Made by a program: the position numbers and the translations under genes
Notes under the pieces: model-generated
The model's input: only the letters and a program-made list of their open reading frames with translations
What the model was told of the DNA's origin: nothing
Databases searched by the model: none
Shown: positions 6,807-13,129 of the stretch, piece after piece
How positions within the stretch are numbered: position 1 is the stretch's first letter
Layout of the letters: each line of letters opens with the position of its first letter
From: Betaproteobacteria bacterium
Lineage (GTDB): Bacteria > Pseudomonadota > Gammaproteobacteria > Burkholderiales > SG8-39
Direction: 5' to 3'
Assembly (NCBI GenBank): GCA_005888925.1
Contig: VBCP01000028.1
Location: forward strand, 1 to 13,129
DNA length: 13,129 nt

Positions 6807-7554
6807 GGCCCAGATACGCCTCGAGCACCGCCGGATCGTTGCGGATGGCGGCCGGCGCGCCTTCCGCGATCTTGATGCCGCCGTTGAACACCGCGACCGC
6901 GTCGGCCGCGGCCATGACGAGATCCACCGCGTGCTCGATTAGCAGCACCGCGATCCCCATCTCGCCCGCCAGGCGCCGAATGAGCTCGACAAGCTGCGCG
7001 CGCAGCGGCGGCGCGAGGCCCACCGCCGGCTCATCGAGCAGCAGGAGCGGCGGCTCCGCGGCCACCGCGCGCACGATCTCGATGCTGCGCTGCTGCCCGC
7101 CGGACATGGTCTTCACCGGCTGGTCGGCGAGGTGGGCCACGCCCAGCGTTTCCAGCAGCTGGCGCGCACGCGCCACCGCCGCGCGCTCGGCCTCGCGCGC
7201 CGCTCGGCTGCCGAACAGGATCCCGGCGAAGCTCGCGTCGATGCGCGAGTGCAGGCCGGCGAGCACGTTCTCGAGCGCCGTCAGCTCGCCGAACAGGCCG
7301 CCGTTCTGAAAGGTGCGGCGCACGCCGCGCGCGGCAATCTGGTGGGGCGAGAGGCCGTCGATCGCCTTGCCATCGAGCGTGATCCTCCCGGCCGAAAGCG
7401 GCACATAGCCGCTGATCGCATTGAACAGCGTCGTCTTGCCCGCACCGTTCGGACCGATCAGGGCGCGCACCTCGCCGCCGCGCGCGCTCAGGCTGACGTG
7501 GCTCAGCGCCTGCAGCCCGGCGAAGCTCACGCTGACGTCTCGCAGTTCCAGCAT
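6799..7554 (-). CDS. livG: Branched-chain amino acid-type ABC transporter ATP-binding protein LivG
   Basis: A 251-residue cytoplasmic ATPase that pairs with LivF. Walker A GPNGAGKT (34-42 region), Q-loop near TFQN (81-84), signature MSGGQQ (150-155), Walker B LLLLDEP with D174/E175, and H-loop IEHAVD are visible. The end AYLGHG is typical for LivG, so the gene appears complete. The ATG at 7554-7552 directly follows the livM TAA (7557-7555), and the 3' end overlaps livF by eight bases, indicating one transcript. The signature has MSGGQQRSIEI rather than the common LSYG form, which is within family variation. It is one of the few genes of this cassette without a visible lesion. Confidence 0.92.
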   Translation of the reverse strand: MLELRDVSVSFAGLQALSHVSLSARGGEVRALIGPNGAGKTTLFNAISGYVPLSAGRITLDGKAIDGLSPHQIAARGVRRTFQNGGLFGELTALENVLAGLHSRIDASFAGILFGSRAAREAERAAVARARQLLETLGVAHLADQPVKTMSGGQQRSIEIVRAVAAEPPLLLLDEPAVGLAPPLRAQLVELIRRLAGEMGIAVLLIEHAVDLVMAAADAVAVFNGGIKIAEGAPAAIRNDPAVLEAYLGHG

Positions 7555-8421
7555 TTACCGGTCCCTGTAGTAGCGATCGCGCAGCCCGGGGAACCATCGC
7601 GCGGCCAGCGCCGACAGCCCGCGCGGCTGCACCAGCAGGAAGACGATCAGCAGGCCGCCGAAGAACATCTCGTACATCCCGGGGAAGCGGCGGAAGAATT
7701 CCGGCAGCGCGGTGAGCGCCACCGCGCCGAGCACGCTGCCGAAGAGGCTGCCGAGGCCGCCGACCACGGCAAAGAGACTGCCAGCGATGCCGACCACGAA
7801 GCCCGAGAGCGAGAAGGCGAGCACGATGTAGCGTCCGGTAGGAATGGCGAGCGAGGCGGTGGCGAGCTCGTTGTCGCGGATCGCGACGATGGCGCGGCCC
7901 ACCTTCGAGCGCAGCAGGTTCGACACCAGCTTGACCAGCACCGTGACGATCAGCAGGAACACGTAGAAGCGTGCCGTCTCGCTGTCGAGCGCAATGCCGA
8001 AGAAGTCCGCGCGCGGCACGGCGAGGCCGTCGGTGCCGCCGGTGGCGCGCTCGCCGTGGATGTAGCTCCAGCGCAAGAGCTCGCCAAACGCGAGCGTCAC
8101 GATCGCGAGGTAATAGACGCGGATGCCGCGCAGCGCGGTGACGCTCGCGAGGAAGCCGGCGGCGGCACCCGCGAGCCCGGCGGGCACGATCACCGCCCAG
8201 AACGGCCAGCCGGCGTGCACCATCAGCATCGCACCGGTGTATGCGCCGATGCCGAAGAGTGCGGTATTAGCGAAGGCGAGCTGACCCAGATTTCCCAGCA
8301 CCAGGTTGAAGCCCACCGCCACCAGCACGTACACGAGCATCAGGTTGACCATGAACTGCGTATACGGATTGGCCACCAGCGGGATCGCCAGCGCGGCGAG
8401 CGGTATGAGGTAGAACCTCAA
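7555..8421 (-). CDS. livM: Liv-type ABC transporter permease LivM, with an internal gap
   Basis: A 288-residue inner-membrane permease. Family landmarks: NLVLGNLGQLAFANTALFGIG near the N-terminus, the ALRGIRVYYLAIVTLAFGEL stretch, GGTDGL, and the cytoplasmic coupling region SKVGRAIVAIRDNELATASL. The likely start is TTG at 8421-8419, which overlaps the livH TGA; GGAG lies five bases upstream inside livH. The open frame upstream to 9162 is an antibiased shadow of livH and was left out. The C-terminal half goes from GIAGSLFA straight to VVGGLGSLFG (about 7770). Other LivM proteins carry about 20-25 extra residues there, spanning most of a transmembrane helix, so an in-frame deletion is likely. 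CGTGGTCGGC occurs at both sides (7761-7770 and about 28 bases upstream on the coding strand). Function is doubtful if the gap is real. Confidence 0.82.
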   Translation of the reverse strand: MRFYLIPLAALAIPLVANPYTQFMVNLMLVYVLVAVGFNLVLGNLGQLAFANTALFGIGAYTGAMLMVHAGWPFWAVIVPAGLAGAAAGFLASVTALRGIRVYYLAIVTLAFGELLRWSYIHGERATGGTDGLAVPRADFFGIALDSETARFYVFLLIVTVLVKLVSNLLRSKVGRAIVAIRDNELATASLAIPTGRYIVLAFSLSGFVVGIAGSLFAVVGGLGSLFGSVLGAVALTALPEFFRRFPGMYEMFFGGLLIVFLLVQPRGLSALAARWFPGLRDRYYRDR

Positions 8422-9212
8422 ACCTTCTCCGCGATGGCGCGGCCGAAGAGGCCGTTGGGACGCAAGGCGAGCACGAGAATGATCACCAGGTACGCGGTGA
8501 TGTCGATCAGCTTGGTCGAGACGTAGCCGCCCACCAGCTGCTCGGCGAGGCCGAGCAGCAGCCCGCCCAGGACCGCGCCGCCGAATGAGCCGAAGCCGCC
8601 GAGCGTCATGGCGGCGAATCCCTTGATGAGGAAGCTCGCGCCAAGGCCCGGATGCAGCAGCGTGATCGGCGCGAGCAGCACGCCACCCACCGCGCCGAGC
8701 GCCGCGCCGACGCCCCACATCACGCCGTGAAACGCGCGCACATTGATGCCGACGAGCGCCGCGCCGCGCTCCGACTGGCAGAGCGCCTGCATCACGCGCC
8801 CGGCCGAGCTGCGGTAGAACAGCACGAAGAACGCCGCGAGCAGGATGCCCACCGCGGCGAAGATGATCAGGGCATCGGCGGTGATCACCAGCTCGCCGAA
8901 GAAGATCGGCGGGAAATTGAAGACGCTCGGCATCGGCAGCACCTCGCGCCCCCACACGGCGCGCGCGATGCCGCGCAGCACGTAGCCGAAGGCGATGCAC
9001 ATCAGCGCGAAGCCGATGTGCGGGCCGGCCTTGATGCGCTCGATCAGCCCCAGCTCGATCACCAGGCCCAGCAGGAAGAGCAGCGCGACCGCCAGCACGA
9101 CGGATGCAAGGAACGGCAGTCCCACCATCACGACCAGCAGGTACACCACGAAAGCGCCACACATGACCAGATCGCCATGGCCGAAATTGACCACCGTGGT
9201 GGCGCGGTACAC
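8418..9212 (-). CDS. livH: Liv-type ABC transporter permease LivH, N-terminus missing
   Basis: A 264-residue inner-membrane permease lacking the usual first helix. It begins at a GTG with YRATTVVNFGHGDLVMCGAF; in intact LivH proteins this motif is preceded by about 25 residues ending in GFALVYR or similar. The remaining body is normal, including IGFALMCIAFGYVLRGIARA, the conserved QALCQSERGAALVGIN loop, KGFAAMTLGGFGSFGGAVLG and the C-terminal LRPNGLFGR. In another frame just upstream, bases 9221-9210 read V-F-A-L, resembling the missing GFAL, so the true N-terminus has probably lost one base plus earlier sequence. Only 17 bases separate the livK stop from this GTG. It is followed by livM with TTGA overlap. 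The identity is secure; whether this copy works is doubtful. Confidence 0.85.
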   Translation of the reverse strand: MYRATTVVNFGHGDLVMCGAFVVYLLVVMVGLPFLASVVLAVALLFLLGLVIELGLIERIKAGPHIGFALMCIAFGYVLRGIARAVWGREVLPMPSVFNFPPIFFGELVITADALIIFAAVGILLAAFFVLFYRSSAGRVMQALCQSERGAALVGINVRAFHGVMWGVGAALGAVGGVLLAPITLLHPGLGASFLIKGFAAMTLGGFGSFGGAVLGGLLLGLAEQLVGGYVSTKLIDITAYLVIILVLALRPNGLFGRAIAEKV

Positions 9213-9229
9213 AGCGCGAACACCTCAGG

Positions 9230-10349
9230 CTAGAGCGGTTTCCCCCAAGCCTTCAGCACCGTGGGCTTGCCCTTGACGAAGCCGGCGACCGCCACATCCT
9301 TGACGCCGTCGCGATCCGAAGGCGACCAGCTGATATGCCCGGCGAGAACGTGGGTGTCGAAATCCTTGGTGCGGTCGAGCTCGGCGATCAGCTTCTCGCG
9401 CGTCGGCTCGCGCCCCGTGCGCTTGAGCGCCTCGACCACCGCCATGGCGCTGCCCATCGAGATCAGGCTGAACGCGGTCAGCGACTCACTCGGGTAGTAC
9501 TTCTTCAGAATGTCCGCGTACGGCTTCAGCCGCGGCCCGTCGAGGTTGTCGGCGTACATGTGCGGCACGTAGTAGTTGGAGACGGTGTCGAGGTCGCCGA
9601 CGCGCTTCAGCGTGTTCTCGAGGTCGGTGCCCGCCGTGCCCATGACCGGCACGTTCAGGCCGAACTTCTTCGCGTCCTTGAGGAAGATCGCGGTCTCGGC
9701 TTCGTACAGGCAGGCGATGACGAAATCGGGATTCGCCTGCTTGATGCGCAGCGTCTGCGCGGTGGCGTCGGTCTGGCCGCGCTCGAAGGCGACCTCCACG
9801 ACCGGCTTGATGTTCTTCGAGGCGAGATACTCGTTCGCCGTGCGAGATCACCGCCACCTTGGTGAGGCCCGGCTTGCTCGCGACGAACTGGCCCATCGCG
9901 ATGCCCATGGTCTTGCCGACCGGCACGCCGTGGAAGATGTTCTTGGTCGGCGGCGAGGAGATCGCCGGGTTTGCGGCGTGCGCGATCACCCAGGGAATGC
10001 CGGACTCGACCACGATCGGCTTGATCGCCATCGCGACCGCGCTGCAGGAATTGCCATGCAGCATGAACACCTTGTCCTGGTAGATGAGCTTCTTCACCGC
10101 GGCGACGCCCTTCGCGCTGTCGCAGGCGTAGTCCTCGAGCACCGTCTCGATCTTGCGGCCGTTGACGCCGCCCTGGTCGTTGACCCACTTGTAGTAGGCA
10201 TCGAGGCCGATCTCTGCCTTGCTGTAGCTCGAGGCGTTGCCGGTGAACGGCCCCATGATGCCGATCTTGATGCTGTCGCTGGTGACGCCGTCCTCGGCGG
10301 CCGCCGCGGTGGCGAGCGCCCAGGCGATGAAAATCAGGCTGCGTTTCAC
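9230..10349 (-). pseudogene. livK: Liv-type periplasmic substrate-binding protein LivK, gapped and frameshifted
   Basis: Receptor of the Liv cassette, split over two frames. The GTG at 10349-10347 has AGGGGAAG upstream (10353-10360). The N-terminal part has a signal peptide ending near AAAAEDG, then SIKIGIMGPFTGNASSY, GVNGRKIETVLEDYACD, and KVAVISHG at about residue 171 (9837). The rest lies one frame away: ANEYLASKNIKPVVEVAFE from about 9838, then QTLRIKQANPDFVIACLYE, and the end KAWGKPL with TAG at 9232-9230. Receptors of this family normally have about ten residues (a D-A-Y-G-like segment) between SHG and the helix that follows, so both a short deletion and a frame change are inferred at 9836-9842. 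The repeat GGCGA there could be a deletion seam. The ligand (amino acid, amide or other carboxylate) cannot be told. Confidence 0.82.
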
Positions 10350-10352
10350 GTT

Positions 10353-10360
10353 CTTCCCCT
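10353..10360 (-). promoter_or_regulatory. Ribosome binding site of livK
   Basis: AGGGGAAG on the minus strand, three bases before the GTG at 10349-10347. It supports the GTG start and abuts the inverted repeat at 10363-10380. Confidence 0.55.
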
Positions 10361-10362
10361 TT

Positions 10363-10380
10363 TAAACCGTTAGCGGTTTA
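10363..10380. promoter_or_regulatory. Operator-like palindrome between livK and the Bug receptor gene
   Basis: TAAACCG (10363-10369) and CGGTTTA (10374-10380) form a perfect 7-bp inverted repeat around TTAG; the whole 18 bases are symmetric except for one pair. It occupies half of the 35-base gap between two divergent start codons, just upstream of the livK ribosome site. Such a position fits a repressor or regulator site controlling livK and perhaps the Bug gene. A short hairpin in the livK leader is an alternative. No regulator gene is present in the window. Confidence 0.5.
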
Positions 10381-10384
10381 CCGA

Positions 10385-11416
10385 ATGATAAATCGCGACC
10401 GTGAGCAAAAGCGCAAAACGGCACCGTATAGTGGCGACATAGTCAATTTTCGGCGCGCGCCGCTTCTTCTTCTCCTGGCCGGCGGGCTGGCGGCTGCCGC
10501 CAGCGCATGGGCGCAATATCCGGAAAAGCCGATCCGCCTGATCGTCGCCTGGCCCGCGGGTGGCCCCACCGACACGATCGCGCGCATCATGGCCCAGAAG
10601 CTCGGCGATTCGTTTGGGCAGCAGGTCTTCGTGGAAAACAAGCCGGGCGCCGCCGGCATGATCGGCTCGGCGGAGAGCGCGCGTTCGCCTGCCGACGGCT
10701 ACACCATGTCCATGGCCGTGGTCCAGGACGTGACCCGTCCGAGCTTCATGCCGAAGGTCTCCTTCGACATCGCGAAGGATCTGGAGCCGGTGATCAAGGT
10801 CTATGACCTGCCGTTCATCATCACGGTGAATCCCCAGGTATTTCAGGTCTCGTCCCTCAAAGACATCATCGAGTTCGCCAAGGCGAACCCGGGCAAATTG
10901 CAATACGCCTCGCCTAGCAATGGCAGCGTGGGCCATCTGAGCTTCGAGCTCATCAAGCAGCTGGCGCGCTTCGAAGCGGGCCACGTTCCCTACAAGGGAA
11001 GCGCGCCCGCCATCAACGATCTCCTCGGCGGACAGATTCCCATGATGTATGGCGACATGGTCTCCGCGTTGCCGCACATCAAGTCCGGGCGCTTGAAGGC
11101 CATCGTGGTCAGCACCGCCACCCGCGTGCCGGTGCTTCCCGATGTGCCGACGGTATCGGAGTCGGGCTTCGACGGGTTTCTCGGCGTCGCGTGGGGCGGG
11201 CTGGTGGTTCCCGCCGGTACGCCAGCGGCGACCAAGGACCGTCTTTACCGGGAGGCGGCGAAGGCGCTTTCAAGCGACGACGTAAGACAGAGGATCAGGG
11301 CGCTCGGCGTGGAGCCGGCGCCGGTCGGCAGCCCGGAAGATTTCGGCGCATTCATGCGCTCGGAAATGGTCAAGTGGAGCAAGCTGATCAAGGACAGCGC
11401 AATCCAGTCGCAGTAA
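10385..11416 (+). CDS. Bug/TctC-family periplasmic tripartite tricarboxylate receptor
   Basis: A 343-residue periplasmic binding protein of the Bordetella uptake gene (Bug) family. A hydrophobic signal segment (RRAPLLLLLAGGLAAAASA) ends near WAQ, followed at once by the family hallmark YPEKPIRLIVAWPAGGPTD, whose glycine-rich loop contacts ligand carboxylates. Later landmarks are VFVENKPGAAGMIG, LQYASPSNGSVGHL, HVPYKGSAPAINDLLGGQI, LPDVPTVSESG and WGGLVVPAGTPA. The core is intact. The ATG at 10385 gives an unusually long polar n-region of about 22 residues before the hydrophobic core and lacks a Shine-Dalgarno, so the true start may be later, although no in-frame ATG, GTG or TTG exists before the core. 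A TATAGT (10427-10432) lies inside this questionable region. No TctA or TctB membrane partner is nearby, as is usual for Bug receptors. An MBL-fold gene follows after seven bases. Confidence 0.88.
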   Translation: MINRDREQKRKTAPYSGDIVNFRRAPLLLLLAGGLAAAASAWAQYPEKPIRLIVAWPAGGPTDTIARIMAQKLGDSFGQQVFVENKPGAAGMIGSAESARSPADGYTMSMAVVQDVTRPSFMPKVSFDIAKDLEPVIKVYDLPFIITVNPQVFQVSSLKDIIEFAKANPGKLQYASPSNGSVGHLSFELIKQLARFEAGHVPYKGSAPAINDLLGGQIPMMYGDMVSALPHIKSGRLKAIVVSTATRVPVLPDVPTVSESGFDGFLGVAWGGLVVPAGTPAATKDRLYREAAKALSSDDVRQRIRALGVEPAPVGSPEDFGAFMRSEMVKWSKLIKDSAIQSQ

Positions 11417-11423
11417 TCTCGAT

Positions 11424-12308
11424 ATGAAACTCTGGCTTCTGGGAACGGGAACACCGACGCCGTCGCTTCGGCGCATGTGTTCGGGCTACGTGGTCGAGCA
11501 CGGCAACGACGTGATCGTCTTCGACCACGGCTTCGGCGCCCACCACCGCCTCCTGCAGCTCGGGATCCCGGCTACCCGGGTGACACAGCTCTTCCTGAGC
11601 CACCTGCACTACGACCACATGGGCGACTATCCGCGTCTCGTCCTGACACGCTGGGACCAGGGCGCGGGCCGGATACCCGAGCTGAAGGTGTACGGCCCGC
11701 CGCCGCTGCGGGAAGTATCGCAGCGCCTCTTCGCCGAAGGCGGCGCCTTCTACCCGGACCTCGTATCGCGCACCGAGAACGAATGCAGCCTGGAGATCTA
11801 CCGCGCGCGCGGCGGCGCCGGCAAACGCCTGAAGCCCGACCCGGCCGTCACCGAGCTTGCCCCGAACGACGTCGTGGCCGGCGATGGCTGGAAGGTCAAG
11901 GTCACCGGCGTTTCCCACTTCGGACCGCAGCTCGTGTCGTACGGCTTCCGGCTGGATTCGGCGGAAGGCTCAATCGTGTACTCGGGCGACTCGGGGCCTT
12001 GCGCGTCGATGGTGCGCCTGGCGCAGGATTGCGATGTCCTGGTCCACATGTGCCACTACATCTCGGGAACGGCGCTGGGCGACGGCATGCGCCAGTCGTG
12101 CATGGGTCACCTCGAGCTCGCCCGGCTCGGAGCCGAGTCAAACGCCAGGACGGTGGTCCTGAGCCACGTCACGGAACAAATCGATCGGCCCGGCGTGCGC
12201 GAGCGCATCGTCAACGAGATGGCGGCCATCTACAAAGGGCACCTGATCTTCGGCGAGGACTGCCTGGAGATCCCGATCAAAGGCCCGCACGCTTCCAAAT
12301 TGATGTAG
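11424..12308 (+). CDS. Metallo-beta-lactamase-fold hydrolase (RNase Z / arylsulfatase-like type)
   Basis: A 294-residue MBL-fold protein without a signal peptide, so cytoplasmic. The fold begins with MKLWLLGTGTPTP, as in RNase Z-like members. Metal ligands are visible: HLHYDH (H60, H62, D64, H65), H165 in GVSHFG, D189 in YSGDSG, and H248 in VVLSHVTEQ. The set is complete for a two-zinc hydrolase. The reaction is not determinable; members act on phosphodiesters, thioesters, lactones or sulfates. It starts seven bases after the Bug receptor stop, with no good Shine-Dalgarno, so it is probably co-transcribed and perhaps translationally coupled. The M19-like gene follows closely. An ester or thioester hydrolase acting on the imported compound is a guess from context. 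Confidence 0.85.
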   Translation: MKLWLLGTGTPTPSLRRMCSGYVVEHGNDVIVFDHGFGAHHRLLQLGIPATRVTQLFLSHLHYDHMGDYPRLVLTRWDQGAGRIPELKVYGPPPLREVSQRLFAEGGAFYPDLVSRTENECSLEIYRARGGAGKRLKPDPAVTELAPNDVVAGDGWKVKVTGVSHFGPQLVSYGFRLDSAEGSIVYSGDSGPCASMVRLAQDCDVLVHMCHYISGTALGDGMRQSCMGHLELARLGAESNARTVVLSHVTEQIDRPGVRERIVNEMAAIYKGHLIFGEDCLEIPIKGPHASKLM

Positions 12309-12316
12309 GCCCCCAC

Positions 12317-13129
12317 CTGAAAACCGCAGACCTGCACCGCGATCTCACCGTCTTCGACGGCCTGATCATCTCGAATTTCAGCCGCGAGATCTTCGAGGAC
12401 ATGCGCCGCGGCGGGCTCACTGCCGCGAACTGCACCTGCTCGATCTGGGAAGGCTTCCGCGACACGATGGCGAACGTCGCGCGCTGGCAGCGCTGGTTCA
12501 GCGAGCACGCCGATCTCATCACGCCGGTGCACACCACCGCCGACATCGCGCGCGCCAAGCGCGAAGGCAAGACCGGCATCGCGCTCGGCTGGCAGAACCT
12601 CACCGGCATCGAGGACCAGATCGCGCACCTCGCGCTTTTCAAGGAGCTCGGCGTCGGCATCATGCAGATCGCCTACAACACCCAGAACCTCGTCGGCACC
12701 GGCTGCTACGAGAGCAAGGACGGCGGCCTCTCCGACTTCGGCCACGAGGTGATCGCCGAGATGAACCGCCTCGGCATCCTGTGCGATCTCTCGCACGTCG
12801 GGCCGCAGACCAGCGAGGACGTCATCAAAGCCTCTCGCAAACCTTGCGCCTATACCCATTGCGCGCCCGCCGCGCTCAAATCCCATCCGCGCAACAAGTC
12901 CGACGAGCAGCTCCGCTTCATCGTGGAAAAAGGCGGCTTCGTCGGCGTCACCATGTTCCCGCCGTTCCTGAAGCGCGGCACCGCCGCCACGGTCGACGAC
13001 TACGTCGAGGCGATGGAGCACGTCATCAACGTCTGCGGCGAGGAGCAGGTCGGCTTCGGCACCGACTTCACGCAGGGCTACGGCCGCGAGTTCTTCGAAT
13101 GGATCACGCGCGACAAGGGCTATGCGCGC
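12317..13129 (+). CDS. Membrane dipeptidase (peptidase M19)-like protein with altered metal site; no standard start, cut by window end
   Basis: An open frame of 271 codons reaching the window end. It encodes an amidohydrolase-superfamily protein of the M19 (renal dipeptidase) type: TVFDGLIISN, GGLTAANCTC, ALGWQN, YNTQNLVGTG, DLSHVGPQTS (H160), YTHCAP (H181), RNKSDEQLRFIV, GGFVGVTMFP and GFGTDF (D250). H160-H181-D250 spacing equals that of H198-H219-D288 in human renal dipeptidase as recalled. The first-strand His-x-Asp is replaced by L16-I-I18, and the bridging Glu region reads GWQN (91-94), so a normal two-zinc site is unlikely. No ATG, GTG or TTG occurs in frame; CTG 12317 is where family similarity begins (LKTADLHRDL) and was used as a nominal start. 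The genuine start may have been lost. It follows the MBL gene by eight bases. Confidence 0.78.
   Translation, partial: MKTADLHRDLTVFDGLIISNFSREIFEDMRRGGLTAANCTCSIWEGFRDTMANVARWQRWFSEHADLITPVHTTADIARAKREGKTGIALGWQNLTGIEDQIAHLALFKELGVGIMQIAYNTQNLVGTGCYESKDGGLSDFGHEVIAEMNRLGILCDLSHVGPQTSEDVIKASRKPCAYTHCAPAALKSHPRNKSDEQLRFIVEKGGFVGVTMFPPFLKRGTAATVDDYVEAMEHVINVCGEEQVGFGTDFTQGYGREFFEWITRDKGYAR

Noticed and set aside
7132..8526. 464-codon plus-strand open frame opposite livG and livM
   Set aside because: Low-complexity His/Glu/Ala/Arg translation, antisense to clear transporter genes; a GC-driven shadow.
8422..9162. Upstream extension of the livM frame to 9162
   Set aside because: It overlaps livH entirely and its translation is Arg-rich nonsense; livM similarity begins at the TTG 8421.
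1..13129. CRISPR array, tRNA, IS element or phage module
   Set aside because: No spaced direct repeats, cloverleaf-like sequence, transposase motif, terminal repeats or phage gene was seen by eye.

Overview
The window is GC-rich, gene-dense bacterial DNA. A Bug/TctC-type periplasmic receptor next to a TRAP receptor and a branched-chain-amino-acid-type (Liv) ABC transporter suggests a betaproteobacterium of the Burkholderiales type, possibly environmental. This is inferred from gene families only; there is no rRNA or other marker gene here. No tRNA, CRISPR array, IS element or phage gene was seen, and no stretch over 300 bases lacks a gene.

Layout. (1) 1-2860, minus strand: an operon read leftward, with a TakP/DctP-like TRAP receptor, an FAD-dependent oxidoreductase and the first 34 codons of a phytanoyl-CoA-dioxygenase (PhyH)-like gene cut by the window edge. 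(2) 2899-about 6110, plus strand, divergent: a PanB-like gene, a His-box membrane fatty acid hydroxylase/sterol desaturase, a PhyH-like Fe(II)/2-oxoglutarate dioxygenase and a second, truncated PanB-like gene. (3) about 6108-10349, minus strand: a Liv cassette in the order livK-livH-livM-livG-livF. (4) 10385-13129, plus strand, divergent from livK: a Bug/TctC receptor, a metallo-beta-lactamase-fold hydrolase and an M19 dipeptidase-like gene that runs off the window.

The content reads as an uptake-and-oxidation locus: three receptors from three transporter classes, three oxidative enzymes (FAD, non-heme di-iron, Fe/2OG) and two PanB-like aldolase-superfamily proteins. The substrate cannot be read from the sequence.

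Two things stand out. First, both PanB-like proteins lack two of the three metal-binding residues of classical ketopantoate hydroxymethyltransferase, and the M19-like protein lacks its first metal-binding residues, so classical annotations would mislead. Second, from about 4.56 kb to 12.32 kb there are repeated lesions: a frameshift at the hydroxylase/PhyH joint, a panB copy missing its N-terminus, a stop-less convergent panB/livF joint, an internal gap in LivM, a headless LivH, a gapped and frameshifted LivK and an M19-like gene without a start codon. Either the locus is decaying or the assembly has dropped pieces; read mapping would decide.
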